64,000 nt of DNA from RUG100 sp050953425 (GCA_050953425.1 JBMNMQ010000002.1:1-64000), one strand, 5' to 3'. Counted from the stretch's first letter, positions 36,652-44,920 are shown. The notes: generated by a model from the sequence alone, not told the origin. Translations and numbers: made by a program.

Positions 36652-36727
36652 GGGGATATAGCTCAGTTGGGAGAGCGCAAGGTTCGCAATCTTGAGGTCA
36701 GGGGTTCGATCCCCCTTATCTCCACCA
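36652..36727 (+). tRNA. tRNA-Ala (anticodon CGC)
   Basis: Full cloverleaf with encoded CCA: acceptor GGGGATA / TATCTCC containing the G3:U70 wobble that identifies alanine tRNAs, D arm GCTC...GAGC, anticodon stem CAAGG / TCTTG around loop TTCGCAA (anticodon CGC, reads GCG), and T arm AGGGG TTCGATC CCCCT. 76 nt. Followed by its own terminator. Confidence 0.96.
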
Positions 36728-36734
36728 TGATTTC

Positions 36735-36765
36735 GGCCCGGAAGGATTGCCTTCCGGGCCTTTTT
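36735..36765 (+). terminator. Terminator of tRNA-Ala
   Basis: Perfect 11-bp stem GGCCCGGAAGG / CCTTCCGGGCC, 4-nt loop, then TTTTT. Confidence 0.92.
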
Positions 36766-36897
36766 ATTGCCCGCATTCCGGCTCGCTGCAACGGTTTCGG
36801 CCGGGTTCGACTCGTCGATCAGATTCTTCTCGACCAGCGGCTCCCGCGCGAGCGCAAAATGGAACGGCAGCGAGTTCAAGAGCGACAGGATCACGCT

Positions 36898-37283
36898 AAG
36901 GGACACGAGGACAACTACGTCGAGTACACGGTGCCGTCCGGGATGACCCTCACGATGAGCAGCCAGGGCGTACCGGGCACTGACGAGAAGATCGTCGACA
37001 CCGTATCCTGCACGAACCTCGTGAAGGGCAGGGGGTACACGGTCAGCAGCATCCTCTCGAACGCGGCCGCGTTCATCGCGGTCCACAACCACCCGTCCGG
37101 GTCGCCGCAGCCGAGCGAGGAAGATATAGCTACGACAAGGCGGCTCCAGGAGTGCGGCGAGCTCATGAACATCAAGATGCTCGACCACATATCATAGTGG
37201 CAGGGGAGACGGGTGAGATCCGGAGCCTCCTGAGGGACGGACTTATGGACAGTGGCAGACGGGAGCATGATTTTGAAAGATAG
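36898..37283 (+). pseudogene. Chimeric remnant: VaFE-like surface-protein fragment joined to a frameshifted RadC-like JAB domain
   Basis: The frame has no start and runs from a surface-protein-like piece (EKIVDTVSCTNLVKGRGYTV, resembling VaFE repeat modules) straight into the RadC-family JAB core AVHNHPSGSPQPSEED at 37045-37161, then ELMNIKMLDH and a stop at 37195. Inserting one base at about 37190 restores the normal RadC ending (IIVAGETGEIRSL...LRDGL) to a stop at 37281-37283. So it is broken at both ends. The preceding 36767-36897 is also degenerate; 37284-37492 holds no gene that I can recognise. Confidence 0.7.
37045..37161 (+). repeat. 117-bp direct repeat, copy 1 (radC core)
   Basis: Begins AGCAGCATCCTCTCGAACG and ends GGAGTGCGGCGAG. 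Identical to 42091-42207 except for one base (GCTACGAC here, GCTGCGAC there). Flanking sequences of the two copies are unrelated on both sides. Confidence 0.95.
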
Positions 37284-37492
37284 AAAAACGATCCTGCGCG
37301 GGCGGGATCGGTACATGGCTGACGGTGGCCGGTCATCGTTTCATTATGCCACACTATGCGGTCTTTTTTGCGTATTTACAGGTCATTTTTTCCTGACGAT
37401 AGCGTTGATTGCTTAGAAGTGGTAAAATGCCTGCAGGAAAGCAAATGCGGAACAGAACAGCTGATGCTTTGATGTAGAAAGGAAGAACAGAG

Positions 37493-40400
37493 ATGACTGG
37501 ACGAATCATGAAAAAGATACCGGCATTGATCCTGTCGGTCATCATGGTCATCGCCATGATGCCGATCCTGCCGGGAGGAATGCAGAGAACATATGCGGCA
37601 GACGGAATAACTGCGAACAACGGAGACACAAACACCTCATCGTGGGAGAGTGGAGAATATACAGTCTCCGGCAATGTAACGCTGTCTGAACGCGTCATCG
37701 TTACAGGTAACGTGACCCTTAATCTTTCAGAGGGGGCAAACCTTAACTGTTTGAGAGGCATACATGTGGCTGGCAGCAACAGCCTGATTATCAACGGCCC
37801 GGGTTCGCTGACCGCTGATCCGCCTGAGGAGGGTGCCGGCATCGGCGGAACAAGCAAAGAGGCGGGCATGAGCTGGAACGCGTATAATTGCGGGACGATT
37901 ACCATCAATGGCGGAACGATCAAAGCTAAGGGCAGTGTCTGGGCAGCCGGTATCGGCGGCTCTACAAATGGTTCAGGCGGAACCATCATCATCAATGGCG
38001 GGGATATTACAGCCACTGGAGGCGGTCAGGGAAATCAATTTGCAATCGGCAAAGGCAGCGGCGATGTCAACAGTGTTGAAGCCGGATCCGTCACTATCAG
38101 TGGCGGAATCATAGACGCCACTGATGGCGGCAACTGGACAAGCGATATATGTAAATACAGAAATTATCAAACTCCTAATGACGGATATACATATACGTGC
38201 TATGTGGGTGGGAGCAAGGTAGATTCTCTATCATATTCTCTTCAAAACTATAATAGCAGGACATATACGTTCAAAGTCCTGAAAAACTATAAAATCAGTT
38301 ATGATCTGAATAACGGAACGAACAACACGGCTAATCCGACGGCGTACACGGTAGAGACCGAGGATATCAAGTTGGAAGATCCGACGAGAACAGGGTGGAC
38401 TTTCGAAGGATGGTACACCGACGCTGCTCTGGCAAATAAGGTTGGTGAGGTCGCGATTCCAAAGGGAAGCACAGGTGATAAAACTTTCTACGCGAAGTGG
38501 ACACCAAACACCTATACTGTGAAATTCGACGCAAACGGCGGCACAGGCACCATGTCCGACATGTCGATGAAATACGACGAATCAAAGGATCTGACTGAAA
38601 ACGGATTTACGAGGGCCGGGTATACTTTCTCGGGCTGGAACACTGAAAAGGGCGGCTCAGGTATTAAATACGCCGATAAAGCATCGGTCAGGAATCTGAC
38701 CGCCGAGAAAAATGGCACAGTGACGCTCTACGCGCAGTGGACAGCGGACAAATACAATGTGATGCTCGATCAGAAAGGCGGCACAGACGGCGATACTAGC
38801 GTCAATGCGACATTCGATTCGGATATGCCGTCCGCGACGATGCCGAAGAAGGAAGGATATACATTCGGCGGATACTTCGATGCGGAGACCGATGGAACGA
38901 AGTACTACAACGCCGACGGCACAAGTGCGAATAAGTGGGACAAGACAACAGATGACACGAAGCTGTACGCTCATTGGACGGCGAACAAATACACGGTGAA
39001 ATTCGACGCAAACGGCGGCAGTGGCAGCATGTCCGATATGTCGATGAAATACGACGAATCACAGAATCTGACTGAAAACGGATTTACGAGGGCCGGGTAT
39101 ACTTTCTCGGGCTGGAACACTGAAAAGGGCGGCTCAGGTGATAAATACGACGATAAAGCATCGGTCAATAATCTGACTGCAGTGAATGGCGGCACAGTGA
39201 CGCTCTACGCGAAGTGGACAGCGAACAAATACAATGTGACGCTCGATCAGAAAGGCGGCAGAGACGGCGATACTAGCGTCAATGCGACATTTGATTCGGA
39301 TATGCCGTCCGCGACGATGCCGAAGAAGGAAGGATATACATTCGGCGGATACTTCGATGCGGAGACCGATGGAACGAAGTACTACAATGCTGACGGCACA
39401 AGTGCGAAAAAGTGGGACAAGACAACAGATGACACGAAGCTGTACGCTCATTGGACAGCGAACAAATACAATGTGACGCTCGATCAGAAAGACGGTACCG
39501 GCGGAACCGGAAACGTCGAAGCGACGTACGGCTCGGATATGCCGTCCGCGACGATGCCGAAGAAGGAAGGATATACATTCGGCGGATACTTCGATTCGGA
39601 GACCGATGGAACGAAGTACTACAATGCCGACGGCAGCAGCGCGAAGAGGTGGGACAAGACAACAGATGACACGAAGCTGTACGCTCATTGGACAGCGAAC
39701 AAATACAATGTGACGCTCGATCAGAAAGGCGGTACCGGCGGCACCGGAAACGTCGAAGCGACGTACGGCTCGGACATGCCGTCCGCGTCGATGCCGAAGA
39801 AAGACGGATATACATTCGAAGGATACTTCGACGCTGAGACCGGTGGTACGAAGTACTACAACGCCGACGGCACAAGTGCGAAAAAGTGGGACAAGACTGA
39901 AACTACGACTCTCTACGCGAAGTGGACAGCGAACACCTATAAAGTGAAATTCGACGCAAACGGCGGCAGCGGCAGCATGTCCGACATGCCGATGCAGTAT
40001 GACGCGGAAAAGAATCTGAACGCAAACGGATTTACGAGGGCCGGGTATACTTTCTCGGGCTGGAACACAAAAAATAACGGCTCAGGCGATACATACGCCG
40101 ATAAAGAATCGGTCAATAATCTGACTGCAGTGAATGGTGGCACAGTGACGCTCTACGCGCAGTGGACAGCGAACAACTATACGATCCATTACGAGCTGAA
40201 TGGCGGCACGAACGCAAAGACCAATTCATCGACCTATACGATCGAGAGCAAGGACATCACCCTGGCGGATCCGACAAAAAAAGGATATACATTTGACGGC
40301 TGGTACGGCAACGCTGATTTTTCCGGAGACAAGATCACAAAGATCGCCAAAGGAAGCACCGGTGACAAGAACCTCTACGCCAAGTGGACAGCAAACAGCT

Positions 40401-41473
40401 ATACTGTGAAATTCGATGGAAACGGCGGCAGCGGCACCATGTCCGATAAGTCGATGAAATACGACGAATCACAGGAGCTGACAGCAAACGGATTTACGAG
40501 GGCCGGGTATACTTTCTCGGGCTGGAACACTGAAAAGGACGGCTCAGGCGATAAATACGCCGATAAAGCATCGGTCAAGAATCTGACCGCCGAGAATAAG
40601 GGCACAGTGACGCTCTACGCGCAGTGGACAGCGATCCCGCCTTCGACCTACGAGCCGACCGTCACCCCGAGCGACAACGGCCAGACGACTGTGGATAAGA
40701 AGGATCCTGAAGCCGGTGAAACCGTTACGATCACACCGACGCCAAACGACGGCTATGAGGTCGACAGCGTCACCGTCACCGACAAGGACGGCAAGCCGGT
40801 CGATGTAACGAAAAACAGTGATGGCACCTACAGCTTCAAGCAGCCGGAAGGCAGCGTCACCGTCACAGTGACATATAAGAAAAACAAGCCAGTCACCCCG
40901 GTCGCAAAGAAGACATCGATCTTGAACTTCAGGGCACGGCCTGCGGGCAAGACCGTTGAAAAACTTGCCTGGACGAAGGTGAAGGGTGCGAAGGGCTATG
41001 ACGTCTACTTCGCAAAATGCGGAAACAAGGTGAAGAAGATCAAGTCGACGAAGGCACTTACGCTGAAGAAGACTCGTCTGAAGAAAGGCTCGACGTATAA
41101 GTACAAAGTCCGCGCATACAAGATGAAGAACGGCAAAAAGGTTTATATCACTTCGACCTGCGTCTCCCACGCGATCGCGGGCGGATACAACTCGAGGTAC
41201 ACCGACGCGAAGAGCATCACTGCGGCAAAGAAGAGCATGACTCTCAAGGCCGGAAAGAAGGTCCGCGTCAAGGCGACCCAGAAGAAGTACAAGAGCGGAC
41301 GCAGGTTCCTCAGGACTTCCCACGCGGCACTCTTCCGTTACAAGAGCACGAACAAGTCCGTCGCGACCGTGGACAGGAACGGAAAGGTAACGGCGAAAAA
41401 AGCCGGCACCTGCACGATCTACATCTACGCGCAGAACGGAATGTGGACGAGAACAAAAGTTACAGTAAAATAA
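37493..41473 (+). CDS. Secreted InlB-repeat (Listeria-Bacteroides repeat) surface protein, ten repeats
   Basis: 1326 residues. Signal peptide (about 1-36, ending near TYAAD); a Gly/Ile-rich region (about 45-235) with TITINGG-type strands suggestive of a right-handed beta-helix; ten InlB B-type repeats of about 75-80 residues (about 265-1040), each with a Y-x-V-x-F/LD-x-NGG start and LYAxWTA end; a segment with PxNDGYEVDSVTVTDKDGK; and a C-terminal FN3-like plus BIG2-type domain (SVATVDRNGKVTAKKAGTCTIYI). No LPXTG motif, so anchoring is unknown. An upstream AGAAAGGAAG supports the ATG at 37493 (a second ATG at 37508 is possible). GC content is visibly lower than in flanking genes, implying transfer. 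Likely role: adhesion or host interaction (inference). Confidence 0.85.
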   Translation: MTGRIMKKIPALILSVIMVIAMMPILPGGMQRTYAADGITANNGDTNTSSWESGEYTVSGNVTLSERVIVTGNVTLNLSEGANLNCLRGIHVAGSNSLIINGPGSLTADPPEEGAGIGGTSKEAGMSWNAYNCGTITINGGTIKAKGSVWAAGIGGSTNGSGGTIIINGGDITATGGGQGNQFAIGKGSGDVNSVEAGSVTISGGIIDATDGGNWTSDICKYRNYQTPNDGYTYTCYVGGSKVDSLSYSLQNYNSRTYTFKVLKNYKISYDLNNGTNNTANPTAYTVETEDIKLEDPTRTGWTFEGWYTDAALANKVGEVAIPKGSTGDKTFYAKWTPNTYTVKFDANGGTGTMSDMSMKYDESKDLTENGFTRAGYTFSGWNTEKGGSGIKYADKASVRNLTAEKNGTVTLYAQWTADKYNVMLDQKGGTDGDTSVNATFDSDMPSATMPKKEGYTFGGYFDAETDGTKYYNADGTSANKWDKTTDDTKLYAHWTANKYTVKFDANGGSGSMSDMSMKYDESQNLTENGFTRAGYTFSGWNTEKGGSGDKYDDKASVNNLTAVNGGTVTLYAKWTANKYNVTLDQKGGRDGDTSVNATFDSDMPSATMPKKEGYTFGGYFDAETDGTKYYNADGTSAKKWDKTTDDTKLYAHWTANKYNVTLDQKDGTGGTGNVEATYGSDMPSATMPKKEGYTFGGYFDSETDGTKYYNADGSSAKRWDKTTDDTKLYAHWTANKYNVTLDQKGGTGGTGNVEATYGSDMPSASMPKKDGYTFEGYFDAETGGTKYYNADGTSAKKWDKTETTTLYAKWTANTYKVKFDANGGSGSMSDMPMQYDAEKNLNANGFTRAGYTFSGWNTKNNGSGDTYADKESVNNLTAVNGGTVTLYAQWTANNYTIHYELNGGTNAKTNSSTYTIESKDITLADPTKKGYTFDGWYGNADFSGDKITKIAKGSTGDKNLYAKWTANSYTVKFDGNGGSGTMSDKSMKYDESQELTANGFTRAGYTFSGWNTEKDGSGDKYADKASVKNLTAENKGTVTLYAQWTAIPPSTYEPTVTPSDNGQTTVDKKDPEAGETVTITPTPNDGYEVDSVTVTDKDGKPVDVTKNSDGTYSFKQPEGSVTVTVTYKKNKPVTPVAKKTSILNFRARPAGKTVEKLAWTKVKGAKGYDVYFAKCGNKVKKIKSTKALTLKKTRLKKGSTYKYKVRAYKMKNGKKVYITSTCVSHAIAGGYNSRYTDAKSITAAKKSMTLKAGKKVRVKATQKKYKSGRRFLRTSHAALFRYKSTNKSVATVDRNGKVTAKKAGTCTIYIYAQNGMWTRTKVTVK
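38290..40632 (+). repeat. Intragenic array of ten near-identical ~230-240 bp repeats
   Basis: DNA-level repeats coding the InlB B-type modules. Several blocks recur almost unchanged, for example GGGCCGGGTATACTTTCTCG (five times) and TATGCCGTCCGCGACGATGC (three times). Two alternating module types (FDANGG... and LDQKGG...) are visible. Such arrays readily change copy number. Confidence 0.9.
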
Positions 41474-41497
41474 ACTGATGCAAAGATCAGGATACAT

Positions 41498-41524
41498 GGC
41501 GTCTCCATGACGGAGGCGCCTTTT
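41498..41524 (+). terminator. Terminator after the InlB-repeat gene
   Basis: 9-bp stem GGCGTCTCC / GGAGGCGCC (one G-U pair), short loop, then TTTT. Confidence 0.75.
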
Positions 41525-41547
41525 GTATGCGAGAAGGAGGTGATCAG

Positions 41548-41727
41548 GTGACATATTGTTCCAGAGAGCAGATCGCGAAAGCGAGGGAGATGGATCTCCT
41601 GACGTGGCTCAGACTGCACGATCCCGGAGAACTGCCCTTATCTGCGCCGCGGAGAAAGGTTCTGCGGTGTCTGTATCGCAGGGATCATGAAGAAGGAGGA
41701 GGTGAAAAGCGATGGCGGAAGCAGTAA
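41548..41727 (+). pseudogene. N-terminal fragment resembling CHC2/DUF3991-type primase-like proteins of integrative elements
   Basis: 59 residues from the GTG at 41548, which has a strong AAGGAGGTGATC ribosome site. VTYCSREQIAKAREMDLLTWLRLHDPGEL resembles the start of the CHC2/DUF3991-TOPRIM proteins found in Bacillota integrative elements, but the zinc-finger and TOPRIM parts are absent and the tail is Arg/Lys-rich and unlike the family. I interpret it as a truncated remnant; an independent small protein is possible. Confidence 0.5.
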
Positions 41728-41861
41728 CTGGAACGAATATGGCGATCGAGATCGATAGTTTGGATGATCTCAGGGTGATGGTCGAAGATATGCCTGAAGG
41801 CACGGTGATCTCAATAAGCGTTGGAGAGGTGATGTCTGATGCCGCGAAAGAAAGAGAATGA
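41712..41861 (+). CDS. Small hypothetical protein upstream of radC-like sequence
   Basis: 49 residues. ATG at 41712 preceded by AAGGAGGAGGTG. Acidic, with MAIEIDSLDDLRVMVEDMPEGTVISISV. Overlaps the preceding fragment and the following ATG at 41839, in the tight packing typical of integrative-element modules. Family not recognised. Confidence 0.5.
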   Translation: MAEAVTGTNMAIEIDSLDDLRVMVEDMPEGTVISISVGEVMSDAAKERE

Positions 41862-44049
41862 GGTAAAAGTCGTCGGCATCCGCATGGTGAAGGAACCGTC
41901 ACTCTACGCGGCGGAGTCTGTGACGACGCCGGAGGACGTTCCCCGTGTCGTGACCGATGAACTTTCCCAGTACGACAGAGAGGTATTCGCGATCCTGAAC
42001 CTGAAGACGAACGGGCAGCCGATCAATCTGAACATCTGCAGCGTCGGTACGCTCAGTGCTTCGATGGTGAGTCCGAGAGAGGTGTTCAAGAGCAGCATCC
42101 TCTCGAACGCGGCCGCGTTCATCGCGGTCCACAACCACCCGTCCGGGTCGCCGCAGCCGAGCGAGGAAGATATAGCTGCGACAAGGCGGCTCCAGGAGTG
42201 CGGCGAGGTTGCCGGCATCACCAACGATGCCGCCGCTGCGGACGGAAAGACGGTGACGATTGTCGTGGAGGAAAACACGGATCACACGCTCAGCATCAAG
42301 AGCATGAAGAGCGGCGATACGGAAATTTCCGCCGACAGCCCGCTGACGTTCACGAACAAGGTAAAGACGAAAGATATCACGGTAAAGAAAAACTGGGATA
42401 GTACCTTCACGGATAACGAGAAAGGCGAAGTGACAATCGACCTGTATCGCTCTGACGGAAGCGGCACGGGCTCGACATACAAGAGCCTGCAACTGGACGG
42501 CACTCCGGATACCGACGGAGAGAAGACGGCCTGGAACGGTGTCTTCAAGGGCGTACCGGAAACAGATGCCAAGGGCCAGACATATCAGTACAGTGTCAAG
42601 GAACCGACTTCCGACAAATATTACAGCATCGTCAGCGGAGACGCCGATGAGGGATTTACTGTAACCAACAAAAAGCTGACGGCCACGATTCCGGTGCAGA
42701 AAAAACTGACAACAATAACCGGAGAAAAAGCGCCGGATATCAAGGAAAAATATACGTTCAAGATCGCGGCCGCCGACGGCAGCGCGGACAATACACCGAT
42801 GCCGGAAGAGATCGAAAAGAAAAACCCGGACAGCGACGGCGGCACGGTCAATTTCGGTGACATCACCTTCACAAAGGCAGGAACGTACGAATACAAGATC
42901 ACGGAGTCCGGCGAGGTTGCCGGCATCACCAACGATGCCGCCGCTTCGGACGGAAAGACGGTGACGATTGTCGTGGAGGAAAACACGGATCACACGCTCA
43001 GCATCAAGAGCATGAAGAGCGGCGATACGGCCATCTCCTCTGACAGCCCGCTGACGTTCACGAACAAGGTGCAGACGAAGGACCTCACGGCGCATCTGCA
43101 GTGGCGCAATGCAGACGGCACGACAGAGAACGATTATAAAAAGCCAACCGTGTATCTCAAGCTTTACCGCATCGCTTCCGGCGGCAAAACCGCAGCCAGA
43201 TACCATACTGCGGCTACGACCAGGGCACTGCCTGCCAGCGCGGAGCCGGTACCCGGCGCGGCACTCAGGGAAATGCCCGATGGCAAACTGGAGACCAGCT
43301 GGTCCGGTCTGCGGGCGGTTGACAGTGCCGGCAGGGCGTATCGGTTCTACGTGCAGGAAGTCGACGCACAGGGGAATGATCTGACTCCGTCTGGCTATAC
43401 GAAAGAAGAAGAAGGGCTGACCGTTACCCTCACCAGGACGGCTGTCAAGGCACAGATTCCGGTGAAAAAGGTCCTCACCACGGAGTTGGAAGACAATAAA
43501 AATTTACCGGATATCTCCGGGAAATTCACCTTCAGCATTGCTGCGGCCGAAGACAGCGCGGCGGATACGCCGCTGCCGTCCGAAACGGAACAACCCAACC
43601 CGGACAGCGACGGCGGCACGGTCAATTTCAGCGACATCACCTTCACAAAGGCAGGAACGTATAAATACAGGATCACGGAATCCGGCGAAGTCGACGGCAT
43701 CACCAACGATGCGGACGCGGCATCCGGCAAGACCGTCGAGGTCAAAATCGTCAAGGATGATACCGGTGCCCTGCAGATCGAGAACGTCACAAGCACGGAG
43801 GATGAACCGCTGACTTTCACCAATACGGTAAAGAAGAGCGACAATAGTACTCCGGGTGACAAAAATCAGCCTGGAAAGAAGAAGGGCGGCGGCACCTCGA
43901 ACGGCGGCAGCACTCCGACGGCTTCCGGCGGCCTCTTCAGCACCGGAGACGACCGCCTCGGACCGCTCGGATACCTGTTCCTTGCCCTTGCGGCAGGGCT
44001 GATCATGACGGCGTCAATCCGTCGCGGAAAGCGCGGCCGGAGTAAGTAA
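41839..44049 (+). CDS. Chimeric protein: RadC-like JAB N-terminus fused to pilin-type isopeptide-domain surface protein
   Basis: 736 residues in one open frame. Residues 1-123 are the first part of a RadC-family JAB protein, with an intact JAMM site (His98, His100, Asp111). At residue 124 it switches in frame to a surface protein (VAGITNDAAAADGKTVTIVVEEN...) of repeated Cna_B/pilin-isopeptide modules, for example FTFKIAAADGSADNTP...GTVNFGDITFTKAGTYEYKITESGE. The C-terminus has a Gly/Ser/Pro spacer, LFSTGDD (699-705), a membrane segment and a basic tail, like a sortase signal but without canonical LPXTG. There is no signal peptide, since the RadC piece replaced it, so export is unlikely. The switch is at GGAGTGCGGCGAG, which matches the pilin sequence GGAGTCCGGCGAG at 42904-42916. 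Functional status doubtful. Confidence 0.75.
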   Translation: MPRKKENEVKVVGIRMVKEPSLYAAESVTTPEDVPRVVTDELSQYDREVFAILNLKTNGQPINLNICSVGTLSASMVSPREVFKSSILSNAAAFIAVHNHPSGSPQPSEEDIAATRRLQECGEVAGITNDAAAADGKTVTIVVEENTDHTLSIKSMKSGDTEISADSPLTFTNKVKTKDITVKKNWDSTFTDNEKGEVTIDLYRSDGSGTGSTYKSLQLDGTPDTDGEKTAWNGVFKGVPETDAKGQTYQYSVKEPTSDKYYSIVSGDADEGFTVTNKKLTATIPVQKKLTTITGEKAPDIKEKYTFKIAAADGSADNTPMPEEIEKKNPDSDGGTVNFGDITFTKAGTYEYKITESGEVAGITNDAAASDGKTVTIVVEENTDHTLSIKSMKSGDTAISSDSPLTFTNKVQTKDLTAHLQWRNADGTTENDYKKPTVYLKLYRIASGGKTAARYHTAATTRALPASAEPVPGAALREMPDGKLETSWSGLRAVDSAGRAYRFYVQEVDAQGNDLTPSGYTKEEEGLTVTLTRTAVKAQIPVKKVLTTELEDNKNLPDISGKFTFSIAAAEDSAADTPLPSETEQPNPDSDGGTVNFSDITFTKAGTYKYRITESGEVDGITNDADAASGKTVEVKIVKDDTGALQIENVTSTEDEPLTFTNTVKKSDNSTPGDKNQPGKKKGGGTSNGGSTPTASGGLFSTGDDRLGPLGYLFLALAAGLIMTASIRRGKRGRSK
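42091..42207 (+). repeat. 117-bp direct repeat, copy 2 (radC core)
   Basis: Second copy of the 37045-37161 repeat, 5046 bp downstream in direct orientation, one mismatch. Here it lies between the radC 5' part and the pilin-like 3' part. Confidence 0.95.
42208..42361 (+). repeat. Intragenic repeat in the chimeric gene (copy 1 of 2, period 708 bp)
   Basis: Nearly identical to 42916-43069 over about 154 bp (only one change in the first ~110 bp, more in the last third). Encodes VAGITNDAAA...TLSIKSMKSGDT. A third, diverged copy begins near 43690. Confidence 0.85.
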
Positions 44050-44109
44050 ACCTTCCCGCAGGTCGAAGCGGCCCCGGCAGGAGTACAGGATTAATGCCCA
44101 GGATTTATG

Positions 44110-44140
44110 GAAAGCGAAGCCCATCGGGTTTCGCTTTCTG
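44110..44140 (+). terminator. Terminator after the chimeric surface-protein gene
   Basis: 13-bp stem GAAAGCGAAGCCC / GGGTTTCGCTTTC (one G-U pair), ATC loop; the T tract is poor. The remaining 44141-44357 holds a short direct repeat (two copies of CACTGAAAAT plus similar flank near 44199 and 44227) and a -10-like TATAAT at 44272-44277. Confidence 0.6.
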
Positions 44141-44271
44141 CCGTTTCGCCGGTGTCTGTCAGTGCTGTCTGCTCGATGCCTGTTTACGTCTGTTTTTTCA
44201 CTGAAAATTCGCCGGCGTGTTTTTCCACTGAAAATCCTCCGGCGGCAGATGCATTTTTCGTTTGAATGCGG

Positions 44272-44277
44272 TATAAT
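44272..44277 (+). promoter_or_regulatory. -10 element for the small membrane protein gene
   Basis: TATAAT 80 bp before the ATG at 44358; no good -35 at the right distance, so tentative. Confidence 0.4.
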
Positions 44278-44357
44278 AGCGAAAAGCAGGCAGCATCACA
44301 GACCAAGACGCAGCAGCAAACGCGATTTACCAGGAAGACAGGAGTGAACAGACAGCG

Positions 44358-44834
44358 ATGAACATCAAAAACAATATCATTTTCGGCGCCCTGCTGGCGG
44401 CGTGCGTGGCGGTGACCTTCCTGGCTTCCGCCCGGATCCTCAACGTGGGCATACTGATTTTTGCCGTCTACATTGTCATTGTCTTCCTGATGTGGGTGCT
44501 GCTGTCGGGCAATATGATGGGATACCAGTATCGCAAATACTATCGCGCGCCGAGCGGACCGGTTCTGCGCAATTTCAATCGCTATCTGAAACAGACGCCG
44601 TTTGCGGTGCAGTTCCTCGGCAGGGAAAAGCTGCAGCAGCTCTACCGGGACGCCGAAGCCAACGAGAAAATCCCCTACACCGAACGCCGCAAGCTGTTCG
44701 AATACATCACCAAGCACGACATGCCGGCCGTACCGCCGGTCGAGCGCAAGACGAGCACGCATCACGGCGGCGGAAACAAGGAACGCCGCCGCTACCGCAA
44801 CAAGAAGAAAAAACACCATCGGCAGCGCAATTGA
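44358..44834 (+). CDS. Hypothetical small membrane protein with basic tail
   Basis: 158 residues. Two adjacent hydrophobic segments (about 7-25 and 29-49), then a soluble basic tail that ends NKERRRYRNKKKKHHRQRN. No family recognised. It precedes the pyrimidine operon, whose -35 box overlaps its stop codon, so it is transcribed separately or reads through. Confidence 0.65.
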   Translation: MNIKNNIIFGALLAACVAVTFLASARILNVGILIFAVYIVIVFLMWVLLSGNMMGYQYRKYYRAPSGPVLRNFNRYLKQTPFAVQFLGREKLQQLYRDAEANEKIPYTERRKLFEYITKHDMPAVPPVERKTSTHHGGGNKERRRYRNKKKKHHRQRN

Positions 44835-44859
44835 CAACCGTCAGGGTGCGTGATATTAT
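44831..44859 (+). promoter_or_regulatory. Near-consensus promoter of the pyrimidine operon
   Basis: TTGACA, 17-bp spacer, TATTAT. The leader is only about 55 nt and contains a small GCGGCC / GGCCGC hairpin; there is no room for a PyrR-type attenuator. Confidence 0.85.
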
Positions 44860-44920
44860 ATTGAAGATTTAAGCAGAATGCGGCCGTGCGAGGGCCGCTC
44901 GGACAGGGAAGGAGGCAGAA

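Noticed and set aside
36586..37188. Long minus-strand frame across the tRNA and the radC remnant
   Set aside because: It reads through the antisense of tRNA-Ala and its terminator and gives no family-like protein; typical artefact of tRNA regions.
37390..37440. Promoter of the InlB-repeat gene (TTGATT...TAAAAT)
   Set aside because: The boxes are only 12 bp apart.
44050..44357. att site duplicating the tRNA-Ala 3' end
   Set aside because: No match to the tRNA 3' sequence seen here.
44860..44920. PyrR-type attenuator in the pyr leader
   Set aside because: Only a 6-bp hairpin overlaps this short leader and there is no terminator-antiterminator pair.
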